Below the pieces are notes generated by a model. That model saw only the letters and a program-made list of their open reading frames with translations. It did not search any database and was not told the DNA's origin. DNA of 49,821 nucleotides from CAG-390 sp045636385 (GTDB lineage: Bacteria > Bacillota > Clostridia > Oscillospirales > CAG-272): positions 1 through 49,821 of the forward strand of contig JAZTXK010000070.1 in the NCBI GenBank assembly GCA_045636385.1, in the 5' to 3' direction. The position numbers and the translations under genes were made by a program. Of this stretch, positions 42,416 through 49,758 are shown one piece after another. Within the stretch, counting starts at the first letter, position 1. Each line of letters opens with the position of its first letter.

Positions 42416-42805
42416 TCACCTCTTATATCTTCTGTATGCGCTGACGAGGAGCTGCTGAGGCATCTCTTCATCAAGAAGCTCGGGGATCTCATCTGCGGTA
42501 AGGTAGTTGCCGCCGCGCTCGCGAACTACGAGCTGACGAGCCGCGTCAATGATCTTGCCGGGCTTAACGTCTCTGGGGCAACGCTCAACGCATGCAAAGC
42601 AAGAAAGGCACTTCCAGAGAGACTCGCTCTTTACGAGCTCCTCTACGTTCTCGTTTGCAACGTAAGATACGAACTGATGGGGCTTGATGTCCATCTCGTT
42701 GAAAGCGGGGCAGGTAGCCGAGCACTTGCCGCACTTCATACACTTAAGAGGATTGGTTCCGCTGATCTCGCGGACGCGCTCTGCCTGATTCTTTGCGTGA
42801 CTCAT
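42416..42805 (-). CDS. hdrC: HdrC iron-sulfur subunit
   Basis: The 129-residue protein has two [4Fe-4S] motifs, CMKCGKCSATCP (C22-C32) and CLSCFACVERCP (C66-C76), in the short HdrC format with helical ends. It transfers electrons from HdrA to HdrB. AGGAGG precedes the ATG. It starts two bases after hdrB and overlaps the possible hdrA GTG start. The soluble HdrABC-type arrangement is clear; membrane HdrDE is excluded because no HdrE is present. Confidence 0.94.
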   Translation of the reverse strand: MSHAKNQAERVREISGTNPLKCMKCGKCSATCPAFNEMDIKPHQFVSYVANENVEELVKSESLWKCLSCFACVERCPRDVKPGKIIDAARQLVVRERGGNYLTADEIPELLDEEMPQQLLVSAYRRYKR

Positions 42806-42807
42806 GC

Positions 42808-43596
42808 TTATGCCTCCTCCTTAAGTCCGAGAGCCTCTGCGAGGAGCTCGGTGAAGTAATAAACGGGAATATCCTTCTCTGCGCTCTTGTTGAGATTGTA
42901 CATACAGAGGGGACAAGCCGTGATGAGCATATCCGCGCCGAAGCCGGATGCGCTCTCGGTGATCTTATCACACATGTTCTTTGCCATATCCTTTTCCTTG
43001 AGGGAGATATAGCCGCCGCAGCACTCGTTGCGGTAGGGGTAGATCACGGGAGTTGCGCCGAGAGCGCGGATGAAGTCCTCCATGATCTTGGGATTTTCGG
43101 GATCGTCAAATGCGAGGATGCCCGAGGGACGGAGAAGGAGACAGCCGTAGTAAGCGCCGATCTTCTTGCCGGTAAGGGGCTTAACAACGCGCTTCTTGAG
43201 CTCGTCAAAGCCGATGGTATCGCGAAGAAGCTCGAGGAAGTGAACGACGTTCGTCTCACCCGCGTAGGGTGCGTCGAGCTTGAGGTAGTTGTTTGCTCTG
43301 AAGCGGATGTCATCAACGTTCTTCATGTCGTCATTGACGCGCTTGATAACGTGGTGGCAAGCGGAACAGAGGGTAACGAGATCCTGACCCTTTTCCTTCG
43401 CCTCATTGAGCGCACGAACAGAGGAGAGCTTTGTTGCGATCTCGTCACTGCCGAGGGGGTAAACACCGCCGCAGCACTGCCAATTCTCGATCTCTTCAAG
43501 TTCGAAGCCAAGAGCGAGGGCGGATGCTCTTGCATAAGCATCAAGATCCTTAGCCTTGTTCTTCAGAGTACAACCGGGATAGTAACTGTACTTCAT
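42808..43596 (-). CDS. hdrB: HdrB, CCG-domain catalytic subunit
   Basis: The 262-residue protein has two complete CCG motifs: C9, C41-C42, C77, C80 and C152, C192-C193, C228, C231. In methanogens these hold two non-cubane [4Fe-4S] clusters that cleave CoM-S-S-CoB. The first motif is complete, unlike in some HdrB relatives. ATG 43596 with AAAGGAT just upstream is the start; the longer frame from 43626 is unlikely. The natural acceptor in Clostridia is unknown, since no DsrC is visible. The adjacent FrdAB is the obvious candidate. Confidence 0.92.
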   Translation of the reverse strand: MKYSYYPGCTLKNKAKDLDAYARASALALGFELEEIENWQCCGGVYPLGSDEIATKLSSVRALNEAKEKGQDLVTLCSACHHVIKRVNDDMKNVDDIRFRANNYLKLDAPYAGETNVVHFLELLRDTIGFDELKKRVVKPLTGKKIGAYYGCLLLRPSGILAFDDPENPKIMEDFIRALGATPVIYPYRNECCGGYISLKEKDMAKNMCDKITESASGFGADMLITACPLCMYNLNKSAEKDIPVYYFTELLAEALGLKEEA

Positions 43597-43629
43597 TATC
43601 TTTATCCTTTCAAAAATAATTTCCAAAAA

Positions 43630-44577
43630 TTAAAATTCCAACTTGGCAATAACAGCCTTGAGCGATTCTGCGCTCGCGTGGAGCTGTCTTACCTCCTCGT
43701 AGGTCAGATCCATCGGGACCTTACCGTTCATTCCGTTAGGTCCGACGAGAGTCAGAGTGGAGAGGCAGACGTCCTCGATTCCGTACTCTCCGTGCATCAT
43801 AGAGGATACCATGAGGAGCGAATCGGAGGATGCGAGAAGCATAGAGCAAAGCTGGCAGACCGTCTGTGCGATCGCATAGAAGGTCGCGCCCTTGTTCTTG
43901 ATGATGACACCGCCCGAGTTGCGGACGTAGTCGATCATATATTCCTTGTCAAGGGGCTTGATCTCGGGATTCTTCTGCGACATAAGTCTGTGGTACTCGT
44001 CGATGTGTACGCAGGAGACGAAGGCTCTTGACCAGGGAACGAAGGAAGTGTCACCGTGCTCGCCGAAAACGTAAGCGTGGATGCTTCGCTGGGAAACACC
44101 GTAGTGCTCGGAGAGCGCGTAACGCAGACGAGCGGTGTCGAGAAGAGTTCCCGAACCGATTATCTGATTTTCGGGAAGTCCCGAATACTTGGTGAACGCG
44201 TAGGTCATAATATCCATCGGATTGCTTACGATAACGTAAAGCGCATCGGGACATACCTTGACGATCTCGGGGGTGATGCTCTTCATAATATTGAGGTTAA
44301 TCTGAGCAAGATCGATTCTTGTCTGACCCGGCTTGCGCGCCACACCGGAGGTGATGACAACGATATCCGAGCCCTTTGCATCCTCATATTCACCCGCAAT
44401 GATCGAGATAGGCTGGCGGAAGAAGGTACCCTGAGCAATATCCATTGCCTCGCCCTCTACCTTGTTCTTGTTGATGTCGATCAGGACTATTTCGGACGCA
44501 ATATCCTCATCCGAAAGAGCAAATGCGATTGTTGAGCCGACGTTACCGGCTCCGATGATGGTGATTTTTGCTCCCAT
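43630..44577 (-). CDS. mdh: LDH-like malate dehydrogenase
   Basis: The 315-residue NAD-dependent 2-hydroxyacid dehydrogenase has GAGNVGST (9-16), the catalytic pair D147/R150 in LLDTARLR and H174 in GEHGD. At the specificity loop the sequence is GVARKPGQTR. The residue equivalent to Gln102 of lactate dehydrogenase is R81, which specifies oxaloacetate/malate; the following KPGQ is more LDH-like. Gene context (fumarase, fumarate reductase) supports malate dehydrogenase. It is the first gene of the operon behind a perfect promoter, 33 bases before hdrB, with AAGGAG ahead of the ATG. Confidence 0.86.
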   Translation of the reverse strand: MGAKITIIGAGNVGSTIAFALSDEDIASEIVLIDINKNKVEGEAMDIAQGTFFRQPISIIAGEYEDAKGSDIVVITSGVARKPGQTRIDLAQINLNIMKSITPEIVKVCPDALYVIVSNPMDIMTYAFTKYSGLPENQIIGSGTLLDTARLRYALSEHYGVSQRSIHAYVFGEHGDTSFVPWSRAFVSCVHIDEYHRLMSQKNPEIKPLDKEYMIDYVRNSGGVIIKNKGATFYAIAQTVCQLCSMLLASSDSLLMVSSMMHGEYGIEDVCLSTLTLVGPNGMNGKVPMDLTYEEVRQLHASAESLKAVIAKLEF

Positions 44578-44611
44578 AGCAAGTTCTCCTTGTAAAGATT
44601 TTACTCATCGG

Positions 44612-44638
44612 AAGTCGAACAGCGGAAAATTTCGACTT
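44612..44638 (-). promoter_or_regulatory. Leader hairpin of mdh operon
   Basis: AAGTCGAA and TTCGACTT form an 8-bp perfect inverted repeat with an 11-base loop in the 96-base leader of the mdh operon. It could be a protein site or leader structure; no known element was recognised. Confidence 0.4.
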
Positions 44639-44679
44639 GGTATCACCGCACGGCGGCAATACACTTTACGACATCTTAC

Positions 44680-44708
44680 ATTATAGCACAAAAGAATTTT
44701 CTTGTCAA
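44680..44708 (-). promoter_or_regulatory. Promoter of the mdh-hdr-flx-frd-fum operon
   Basis: On the minus strand perfect TTGACA (44708-44703), a 17-base spacer and perfect TATAAT (44685-44680). No other strong promoter was seen between here and the terminator at 31993, so 13 genes are probably one transcript. Confidence 0.93.
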
Positions 44709-44843
44709 TATAAATGAAACACATTCGGCAACTTAAACTACAATTAATATAAGTAATTACATAGAAAAGTTGCAATTTGCTCAAAAGATTTTCCGACTTT
44801 TTACGACAAAAAATGAAATAGGAATTTTTCTCATATTTTTGGA

Positions 44844-44872
44844 TTGATTTTGCAGCGTTTTTGTGGTATACT
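44844..44872 (+). promoter_or_regulatory. Promoter of DUF4085-like gene
   Basis: TTGATT (44844-44849), a 17-base spacer and TATACT (44867-44872) lie about 20 bases before the ribosome-binding site. The gap 44709-44843 is AT-rich and shows nothing else. Confidence 0.7.
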
Positions 44873-44901
44873 TAACCTATAAACATGCAGGAGGAAAAGC
44901 G

Positions 44902-45687
44902 ATGAAATACTTTACTAAAGAGTGGTACGATACCGTTCAGCGAAGTATGATCTTATACGAAAAGTCCATTGTCGACAAGGACAGTTACGAAGATGATATT
45001 GCACGGTTGTACCAAGCTCAACTAGACGAACATTTGAAAATTGAGCGTAAGTTCGCAGAGTCCCGGAATACTGTCTTTAAAGAAAAAGCCGCAAGAACGG
45101 CATACGGAAAAATCTTTGAAAAAAAGCGCATCCCGCATGCAAAAGAATTCTTTCCCAAGTGGGTCGTCGATGCCGTCGACGCAAGGCTTCTTGCTCTCGG
45201 TTACATTCCCAAAAGCATCTTTGCTCGTTTGAAAGAAGAAATTGAAGAAGAAATAAAGATATCAGAACAGCGTATTGCAGAAGGAAGAAAGATACTTGAA
45301 AGCCAAGATATTCCGGATGAAATAAACGATAGCTTTCACTTTCACGACGCATTTGTTGTTGCGGCGCGTAAGATAGGCAGAAATTATCATCTTTACGTTG
45401 AAAACACCGGTTACGAAGACTATCCGGCTTACATAAAAATCACCTTTAAAAATACATTTTTCGTTGAGCGCGAAAAAAGTCTGCGTATAATGCGAGAACA
45501 GGATGAAGAAGGATATATCACCAGCAATTGCAGATATCTGTACGATGAAATCTACCGTACAGACAAAGGTTATGAATTTCACTTTATGTTTTGGACTTTG
45601 AGCAGTCTTCGCTACCTCACCGTCGGATGCGAGGATGTCGAATTCGACGGAGTGTTTGATATCGAAGAGATTTGGAATAACAAATAA
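44902..45687 (+). CDS. DUF4085-like protein
   Basis: The 261-residue soluble protein begins MKYFTKEWYDTVQRSM, the usual opening of the DUF4085 family. It is helical and charged in its first half, with a SFHFHDAFVV segment near residue 142 and a beta-rich second half ending in FDGVFDIEEIW. AGGAGG seven bases before ATG 44902 sets the start; an earlier in-frame ATG at 44863 overlaps the promoter. Function is unknown. Its AT-richer codon use contrasts with the neighbouring operon. It is monocistronic. Confidence 0.7.
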   Translation: MKYFTKEWYDTVQRSMILYEKSIVDKDSYEDDIARLYQAQLDEHLKIERKFAESRNTVFKEKAARTAYGKIFEKKRIPHAKEFFPKWVVDAVDARLLALGYIPKSIFARLKEEIEEEIKISEQRIAEGRKILESQDIPDEINDSFHFHDAFVVAARKIGRNYHLYVENTGYEDYPAYIKITFKNTFFVEREKSLRIMREQDEEGYITSNCRYLYDEIYRTDKGYEFHFMFWTLSSLRYLTVGCEDVEFDGVFDIEEIWNNK

Positions 45688-45766
45688 ACCAAATCTTCGC
45701 GCATCATTATCGCCTTAAAAAAGCGATGGCAAGGAAACCAAACCGCCGAATCCGCGCACTCTCATT

Positions 45767-45993
45767 CCCCTCCCGCTTGCGGGAGGGGGTGGGGTGGGCA
45801 GTCAGCACCTTGCGAAAGCTTTCGCGCCCAAAGAAAATCAAGGGCGAAATATAATAAAGATCCCGAAAATTCCCGCCGACGGCGGGAATTCACCTTCATT
45901 TTGCCGCGGGCAAATTATCCTTCGCGCAACGCGTAATTATCATTCTGCGAAGCAGATTATCATTCCGCCCCAAGCGAATTATCATTAGCACTC
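45767..45993. repeat. Palindrome mosaic and ~21-base periodic ATTATCATT units
   Basis: The 550-base gap before hsp20 contains several palindromes. They are CCCCTCCC/GGGAGGGG at 45767-45788, the 14-base palindrome GCGAAAGCTTTCGC at 45812, and AATTCCCGCC/GGCGGGAATT at 45868-45890. Four units of AATTATCMTT plus a short G/C hairpin then start near 45913, 45935, 45955 and 45977. The last unit runs into TTAGCACTC, a half CIRCE site. No coding potential is convincing here. Confidence 0.65.
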
Positions 45994-46048
45994 GTCTCGC
46001 GCGTTGCCAATTTTGTGCTTAATTTTATCCGTTTTGTTTGATTTTATT

Positions 46049-46075
46049 TTAGCACTCTGTTATGCAGAGTGCTAA
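46049..46075 (+). promoter_or_regulatory. CIRCE operator (HrcA site)
   Basis: TTAGCACTC-N9-GAGTGCTAA is an exact match to the CIRCE consensus. It lies 160 bases upstream of hsp20, overlapping the likely -10 region downstream of TTGTTT at 46034. HrcA repression with heat-shock release is expected. Confidence 0.95.
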
Positions 46076-46235
46076 CATTTACTATTTAGAAACAATTTCC
46101 TCATTCATAGTTCACATTTCGGGTGTATCATTATAGTGTCGAAAACAGTCCGCAAAAAGGCGCCGAAGGCGGGCGAAAAGACTCTGATTTTTCAAAAAAT
46201 ACACTTCACATAGAACCTAAAAGGAGGATTCTGTT

Positions 46236-46658
46236 ATGTTTGGACTTACACCCTTTAGAAGCAATTTTTACGTTGCATCCTACGACCCTTTCAAAGAAAT
46301 GGAGGAGTTTGAAAAACGCTTTTTCGGACAGCGGACTCCTTGCCTTAAGACCGATATCCGCGAGGCGGACGGAGCATATATCCTCGAAGCCGATCTGCCC
46401 GGATTCGCACGCGAGGACATCAAAGCCGAGATCAAAAACGGCTATCTGACCATCCGCGCCGAGCGCAAAACGGACAAGGAAAGTGCCGATTCCTACCTCC
46501 GCCGCGAGCGCACCTACGGCTCATTCTCCCGCACCTTCGACCTCGAAGGAATCGATGCCGAGGAGATCACCGCCGCGTTCAAGGACGGCGTTCTTACCGT
46601 CAATCTTCCCAAGCTTCAGCCGAAGTCGGAAGAAGCCCGGGCGGTTGAAATTAAATAA
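46236..46658 (+). CDS. hsp20: Hsp20/alpha-crystallin small heat-shock protein
   Basis: The 140-residue chaperone has a short N-terminal arm (MFGLTPFRSNFYVASYDPF) and an alpha-crystallin domain (about 38-130) with the family's LPGFAREDIKAEIKNGYLTI and AAFKDGVLTVNLPK motifs. A short tail follows. It binds unfolding proteins in the cytoplasm without ATP. GGAGG lies before ATG 46236. A perfect CIRCE site upstream indicates HrcA control. It is monocistronic, ending at a long hairpin. Confidence 0.95.
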   Translation: MFGLTPFRSNFYVASYDPFKEMEEFEKRFFGQRTPCLKTDIREADGAYILEADLPGFAREDIKAEIKNGYLTIRAERKTDKESADSYLRRERTYGSFSRTFDLEGIDAEEITAAFKDGVLTVNLPKLQPKSEEARAVEIK

Positions 46659-46673
46659 CGAATAGTAAAATTC

Positions 46674-46715
46674 AGCTGTCGGTTGCCTGCTCTTTAAGGC
46701 AACCGACAGCTCCTT
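46674..46715 (+). terminator. Terminator after hsp20
   Basis: A perfect 15-bp stem (AGCTGTCGGTTGCCT) with an 8-base loop is followed by a weak T stretch (CCTTTAT). Confidence 0.75.
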
Positions 46716-46795
46716 TATGTCAAAATCACCAACACTTCTCTCCTATTAATAAAGTAAATTTGTCGCATATTTTATGACAAAAAACGGCAAACATC

Positions 46796-46824
46796 TTGCA
46801 TATCGTAAGGCTTTGTGATATAAT
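46796..46824 (+). promoter_or_regulatory. Promoter of cation/proton antiporter
   Basis: TTGCAT (46796-46801), a 17-base spacer and perfect TATAAT (46819-46824) lie 48 bases before the ATG. Confidence 0.78.
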
Positions 46825-46871
46825 ATGAATTTGTAAAATTCATTATTTTTTAAGAAAGAAGACATCAGAAA

Positions 46872-48164
46872 ATGACAGCAAACATTTTTCTTACGCTCTC
46901 AATCGCGCTCCTTTCGGGACTTCTTCTCTCGCGTGTAGCGAAGAAGGTCGGACTCCCCGCGGTAACCGCATACCTTGTTGCGGGCGTACTTATCGGCCCC
47001 TACCTCCTCGGTCAGTTCGGAATCGGCTTCAACCACGAATCCACCTCTCCCGAGAACTTCAAGATCCTCTGCGATCTCGCGCTCGGCTTCATCGCCTTCG
47101 CTATCGGTAACGAGTTCCGCCTCGAGCAGCTCAAGAAGATCGGTAAGCAGGCAACAATCGTCGGCATCGCTCAGGCGGTAGTAACCACCATCATCGTTGA
47201 TGCGGGTCTCATTGCCCTCTCCTTCATCCTTCCCGAAGGATGCCTTCCCCTTCCCGCCGCAATCATCCTCGGCGCAGTTGCAACCGCAACAGCTCCCGCG
47301 GCAACCCTCATGGTCGTTCGTCAGTATAAGGCGAAGGGTCCCGTAACCGACATTCTTCTCCCCGTTGTTGCACTCGACGACGCTGTGGGACTCGTCATCT
47401 TCGCGATCTCCTTCGGAGTTGCGGGCGCAGTCAACACCGGCACGGTCGATATCATCTCGATGCTCGTAAATCCCCTCATCGAGGTAGTCCTCTCCCTCAT
47501 CCTCGGCGCAGTTATGGGCTGGCTCTTCTCCTTCTGCGAGAGATTCTTCCATTCCCGCTCCAAGCGTATGGCAGTTTCGGTCACCTTCGTTATGATGACC
47601 GTTGCTATCTCCTCTCTCAAGTTTGAGGTCGGACATTTCCACATCGCGTTCTCCAGCCTCCTTTCCTGTATGATGCTCGGAACCATCTTCTGCAACATCT
47701 GTGATTTCTCCGAGGAGCTTATGGAGAGAGCCGACAGATGGACCGCTCCCCTTCTCATTCTCTTCTTCGTTATCAGCGGCGCAGAGCTTAATCTCACTGT
47801 ATTCACCAACTGGGTATTCGTTGTCATCGGCGTTGCTTACATTGTATTCCGTTGCATCGGTAAATACTACGGCGCGCGCTTCAGCGCAAAGTTCTCGGGC
47901 TGTGACGAAAACATCGTAAAATACCTCGGCATCACCCTCTTCCCCCAGGCGGGCGTTGCACTCGGTATGGCAAGCCAGGCACTCACCTTCGGCGGCGAGA
48001 CCGGCACGCTCGTTCAGTCGATCACCCTTTTTGCAGTTCTCATTTATGAGCTCGTAGGTCCCGCACTCACCAAGATCGCGCTCACCAAGGCAGGCGACAT
48101 TCAGGCAGAGGGCAAGACCAGTGCGCGTGAGGAAGCGGCAAAGAAGATGCAGGAGCAGAAATAA
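46872..48164 (+). CDS. CPA2-family cation:proton antiporter
   Basis: The 430-residue membrane protein has about twelve hydrophobic segments and the ion-binding aspartate pair D169/D170 in PVVALDDAVGL. A conserved ATATAPAATL segment precedes it, as in KefB/NapA-type Na+/H+ or K+/H+ exchangers. It lacks the C-terminal TrkA_N domain of KefB/KefC, ending in a short charged Lys/Glu tail, so ligand gating of that kind is absent. The ribosome-binding site (AAGAAAG) is weak. It is preceded by its own promoter and followed by a heptamer repeat and terminator. Role: pH or Na+/K+ homeostasis; the ion is not determined. Confidence 0.88.
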   Translation: MTANIFLTLSIALLSGLLLSRVAKKVGLPAVTAYLVAGVLIGPYLLGQFGIGFNHESTSPENFKILCDLALGFIAFAIGNEFRLEQLKKIGKQATIVGIAQAVVTTIIVDAGLIALSFILPEGCLPLPAAIILGAVATATAPAATLMVVRQYKAKGPVTDILLPVVALDDAVGLVIFAISFGVAGAVNTGTVDIISMLVNPLIEVVLSLILGAVMGWLFSFCERFFHSRSKRMAVSVTFVMMTVAISSLKFEVGHFHIAFSSLLSCMMLGTIFCNICDFSEELMERADRWTAPLLILFFVISGAELNLTVFTNWVFVVIGVAYIVFRCIGKYYGARFSAKFSGCDENIVKYLGITLFPQAGVALGMASQALTFGGETGTLVQSITLFAVLIYELVGPALTKIALTKAGDIQAEGKTSAREEAAKKMQEQK

Positions 48165-48169
48165 GTTAT

Positions 48170-48223
48170 TAGTTGCTAGTTACTAGTTACTAGTTACTAG
48201 TTGCTAGTTGCTAGTTGCTAGTT
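48170..48223 (+). repeat. Heptanucleotide tandem repeat (TAGTTRC)n
   Basis: Seven complete copies plus TAGTT of TAGTTGC or TAGTTAC follow each other. Only the sixth base varies (G, A, A, A, G, G, G). The array starts six bases after the antiporter stop and ends just before its terminator, so it is transcribed in the 3' untranslated region. Confidence 0.95.
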
Positions 48224-48228
48224 AAAGG

Positions 48229-48261
48229 AAAAGATCCCGCGCGGGGCGCGGGATCTTTTTG
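48229..48261 (+). terminator. Terminator after antiporter
   Basis: AAAAGATCCCGCGC pairs with GCGCGGGATCTTTT around GGG and ends in a T-run. Confidence 0.92.
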
Positions 48262-48293
48262 ATTTAATTAAAATGAAAGTCAACAACAGCGGG

Positions 48294-48448
48294 AAGTTTT
48301 TGAGGTTTCTTAAGGAACTTTTTTCAAAAAGTTCCTTAAGTCGCGCTCCGCAGAGCGCGAAACTCTCCCTTGTGCTCCGGAATGGCGCCGCCCCGGCGAC
48401 ATTCCGGAAGGAGTAAAATCTCCCCTTGCGGGAGATTTTTGCTCCTTC
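48294..48448 (+). repeat. Structured intergenic repeat, copy 2
   Basis: The first 73 bases match 2514-2586 with a handful of changes, including a compensated pair in the CGCA-loop stem (48345 C to G, 48356 G to C). The 3' module (48407-48448, GAAGGAG...CTCCTTC around AAATCTCCC) also matches. The variable middle is shorter here and forms its own CCGGAATG...CATTCCGG stem. It follows the antiporter terminator. Confidence 0.82.
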
Positions 48449-48544
48449 ACCCCGCGTTTTTAAAATTATTGATCAAAATCAAGCCAATATGCCGAAAACC
48501 ACACCCCTACAGATTCTGCCGAGAGTTTCGCATTCAGGGACGTT

Positions 48545-48572
48545 GATGGCGCCGTCCGAAGACGGCGCCATC
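48545..48572 (-). terminator. Hairpin after LRR protein gene
   Basis: GATGGCGCCGTC pairs perfectly with GACGGCGCCATC around CGAA, 11 bases after the stop. There is no T-run, so termination is probable but not certain. Confidence 0.55.
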
Positions 48573-48582
48573 GTGACCGCTA

Positions 48583-49758
48583 TTAAGAATCCAGCTTATC
48601 AAATCTTATCTCAACAACTCCGTCGGAACAGATAACCTTCACGGGATCGCGACCATACAGCCTCGTTGAAATGAATAAATCAAAAGAATTCCATTGCTCT
48701 ACGGTACCGGCAAAACGGATCTCGGTCAGTGCTTTGTTATCCAAAATATCGCTAATGAGGGGGAGCGATTCAAGACTCGCCGGAAGCGACAGCGCGGTAA
48801 GTCCTTGATTGCTCAGGAAAGCAGAACCGTAAACTTTTACTATGCCCTCGGGAACTACCACGGAAGTAAGTCCGGGTTTGTTGTAAAAGGCGGGGGATGC
48901 GATGATCTCAACACTTCCGTCATCGGGAATGACGCTGTCTGCGAAACCGCAAAGAAGCACCTTGGTCTCGATCTTGATAAGGCAGTTACCCTTTACGGTG
49001 TAATGCTGATTTTCGGGCGACACGGTGATGCTCCTGAAATTCTGTCCGCGCTTGCCGTTGAAGAAGAAATCTCCCACAATCTTATTTACACCCGCGCCGA
49101 TATGGAGAGTTTCGAGATTCTCACACTGATTTATGACTCCCCCCTCGACGTACTCAACGCTGTCGGGGATCACCACGTGCTTGATGTTCGGAAAGCTGAA
49201 ATCATCGGGCATGATCGTCTGTTCAATGTAATCGGGATTGTTTTTTTCTATCTCTTTGAGCCTTTCCTGCTGTTCCCAAACCTCATAAAAGAAGATCTTT
49301 GTGACGGGAAGTCCCTCGTAGACCGAGGCAATATACGCGGTGTTACCGCTGAAATCGCCCCAACCGATGAAGGATGCCGTCGTGCCGTCCTCGTTGATCA
49401 TATAGCGCAGACCCTCGCTTCCTTGTTCTCCGGGATAGGGATCGGTTTCTTCCGGCTCGGTCTGCTCGATGACGTCCTGCTCCTCGCTCTGCGGATCTTC
49501 CGCGCTTGCCGAGGGAGTTATTCCTGCCGGACTCAACACGTAGGAAAGGATCGGGATGATCGCGCTGAGAAGCAGAGTGCAAGCAACCAGTGCCGCCGTC
49601 TGCTTTACCCAATAGATAGGTCTTTTCTTCGTTAAAGATGCTCTGCCAGCCACAGCCGCGTCGGTTTTGATGCGCGACAGAGTATCCGACAGCATCGCGT
49701 CGTCGATATAGTCGATCGACTCAAGAAGCTGCTTTTTCTGATTGAAATCAAGGCTCAT
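48583..49758 (-). CDS. Anti-sigma-like membrane protein with BspA-type leucine-rich repeats
   Basis: The 391-residue protein has a short cytoplasmic N-terminus (1-50, LLESIDYIDDAMLSDTLSRI), one membrane segment (about 51-75), an acidic Glu/Pro linker (about 82-110) and an extracytoplasmic part. The latter holds an initial GTTASFIGWGDF unit and LRR_5/BspA-type repeats (VVIPDSVEYVEG, VVVPEGIVKVYGSAF, LSLPASLESLP). It starts inside the stop codon of the upstream probable sigma-factor gene (ATGA), which fits a sigma/anti-sigma pair. AGGAGGG precedes ATG 49758. An anti-sigma function is inferred from context; a zinc-binding anti-sigma motif is not present. Confidence 0.75.
   Translation of the reverse strand: MSLDFNQKKQLLESIDYIDDAMLSDTLSRIKTDAAVAGRASLTKKRPIYWVKQTAALVACTLLLSAIIPILSYVLSPAGITPSASAEDPQSEEQDVIEQTEPEETDPYPGEQGSEGLRYMINEDGTTASFIGWGDFSGNTAYIASVYEGLPVTKIFFYEVWEQQERLKEIEKNNPDYIEQTIMPDDFSFPNIKHVVIPDSVEYVEGGVINQCENLETLHIGAGVNKIVGDFFFNGKRGQNFRSITVSPENQHYTVKGNCLIKIETKVLLCGFADSVIPDDGSVEIIASPAFYNKPGLTSVVVPEGIVKVYGSAFLSNQGLTALSLPASLESLPLISDILDNKALTEIRFAGTVEQWNSFDLFISTRLYGRDPVKVICSDGVVEIRFDKLDS

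Noticed and set aside
40575..42458. A 627-codon plus-strand frame opposite hdrA
   Set aside because: Same codon-mirror effect; no ribosome-binding site, no recognisable motif, and hdrA is unambiguous on the minus strand.
43630..44577. L-lactate dehydrogenase as the annotation
   Set aside because: The residue at the Gln102 position is arginine (R81), and the operon encodes fumarase and fumarate reductase; malate dehydrogenase fits better, though the loop is mixed.
45913..45993. CRISPR-like array from evenly spaced ATTATCATT units
   Set aside because: Units are about 10 bases with 10-12-base G/C hairpin spacers that are not unique, and no cas gene is present.
48170..48223. CRISPR or coding repeat
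   Set aside because: The 7-base units are directly adjoining, contain TAG in one frame per unit, and lie after a stop codon.
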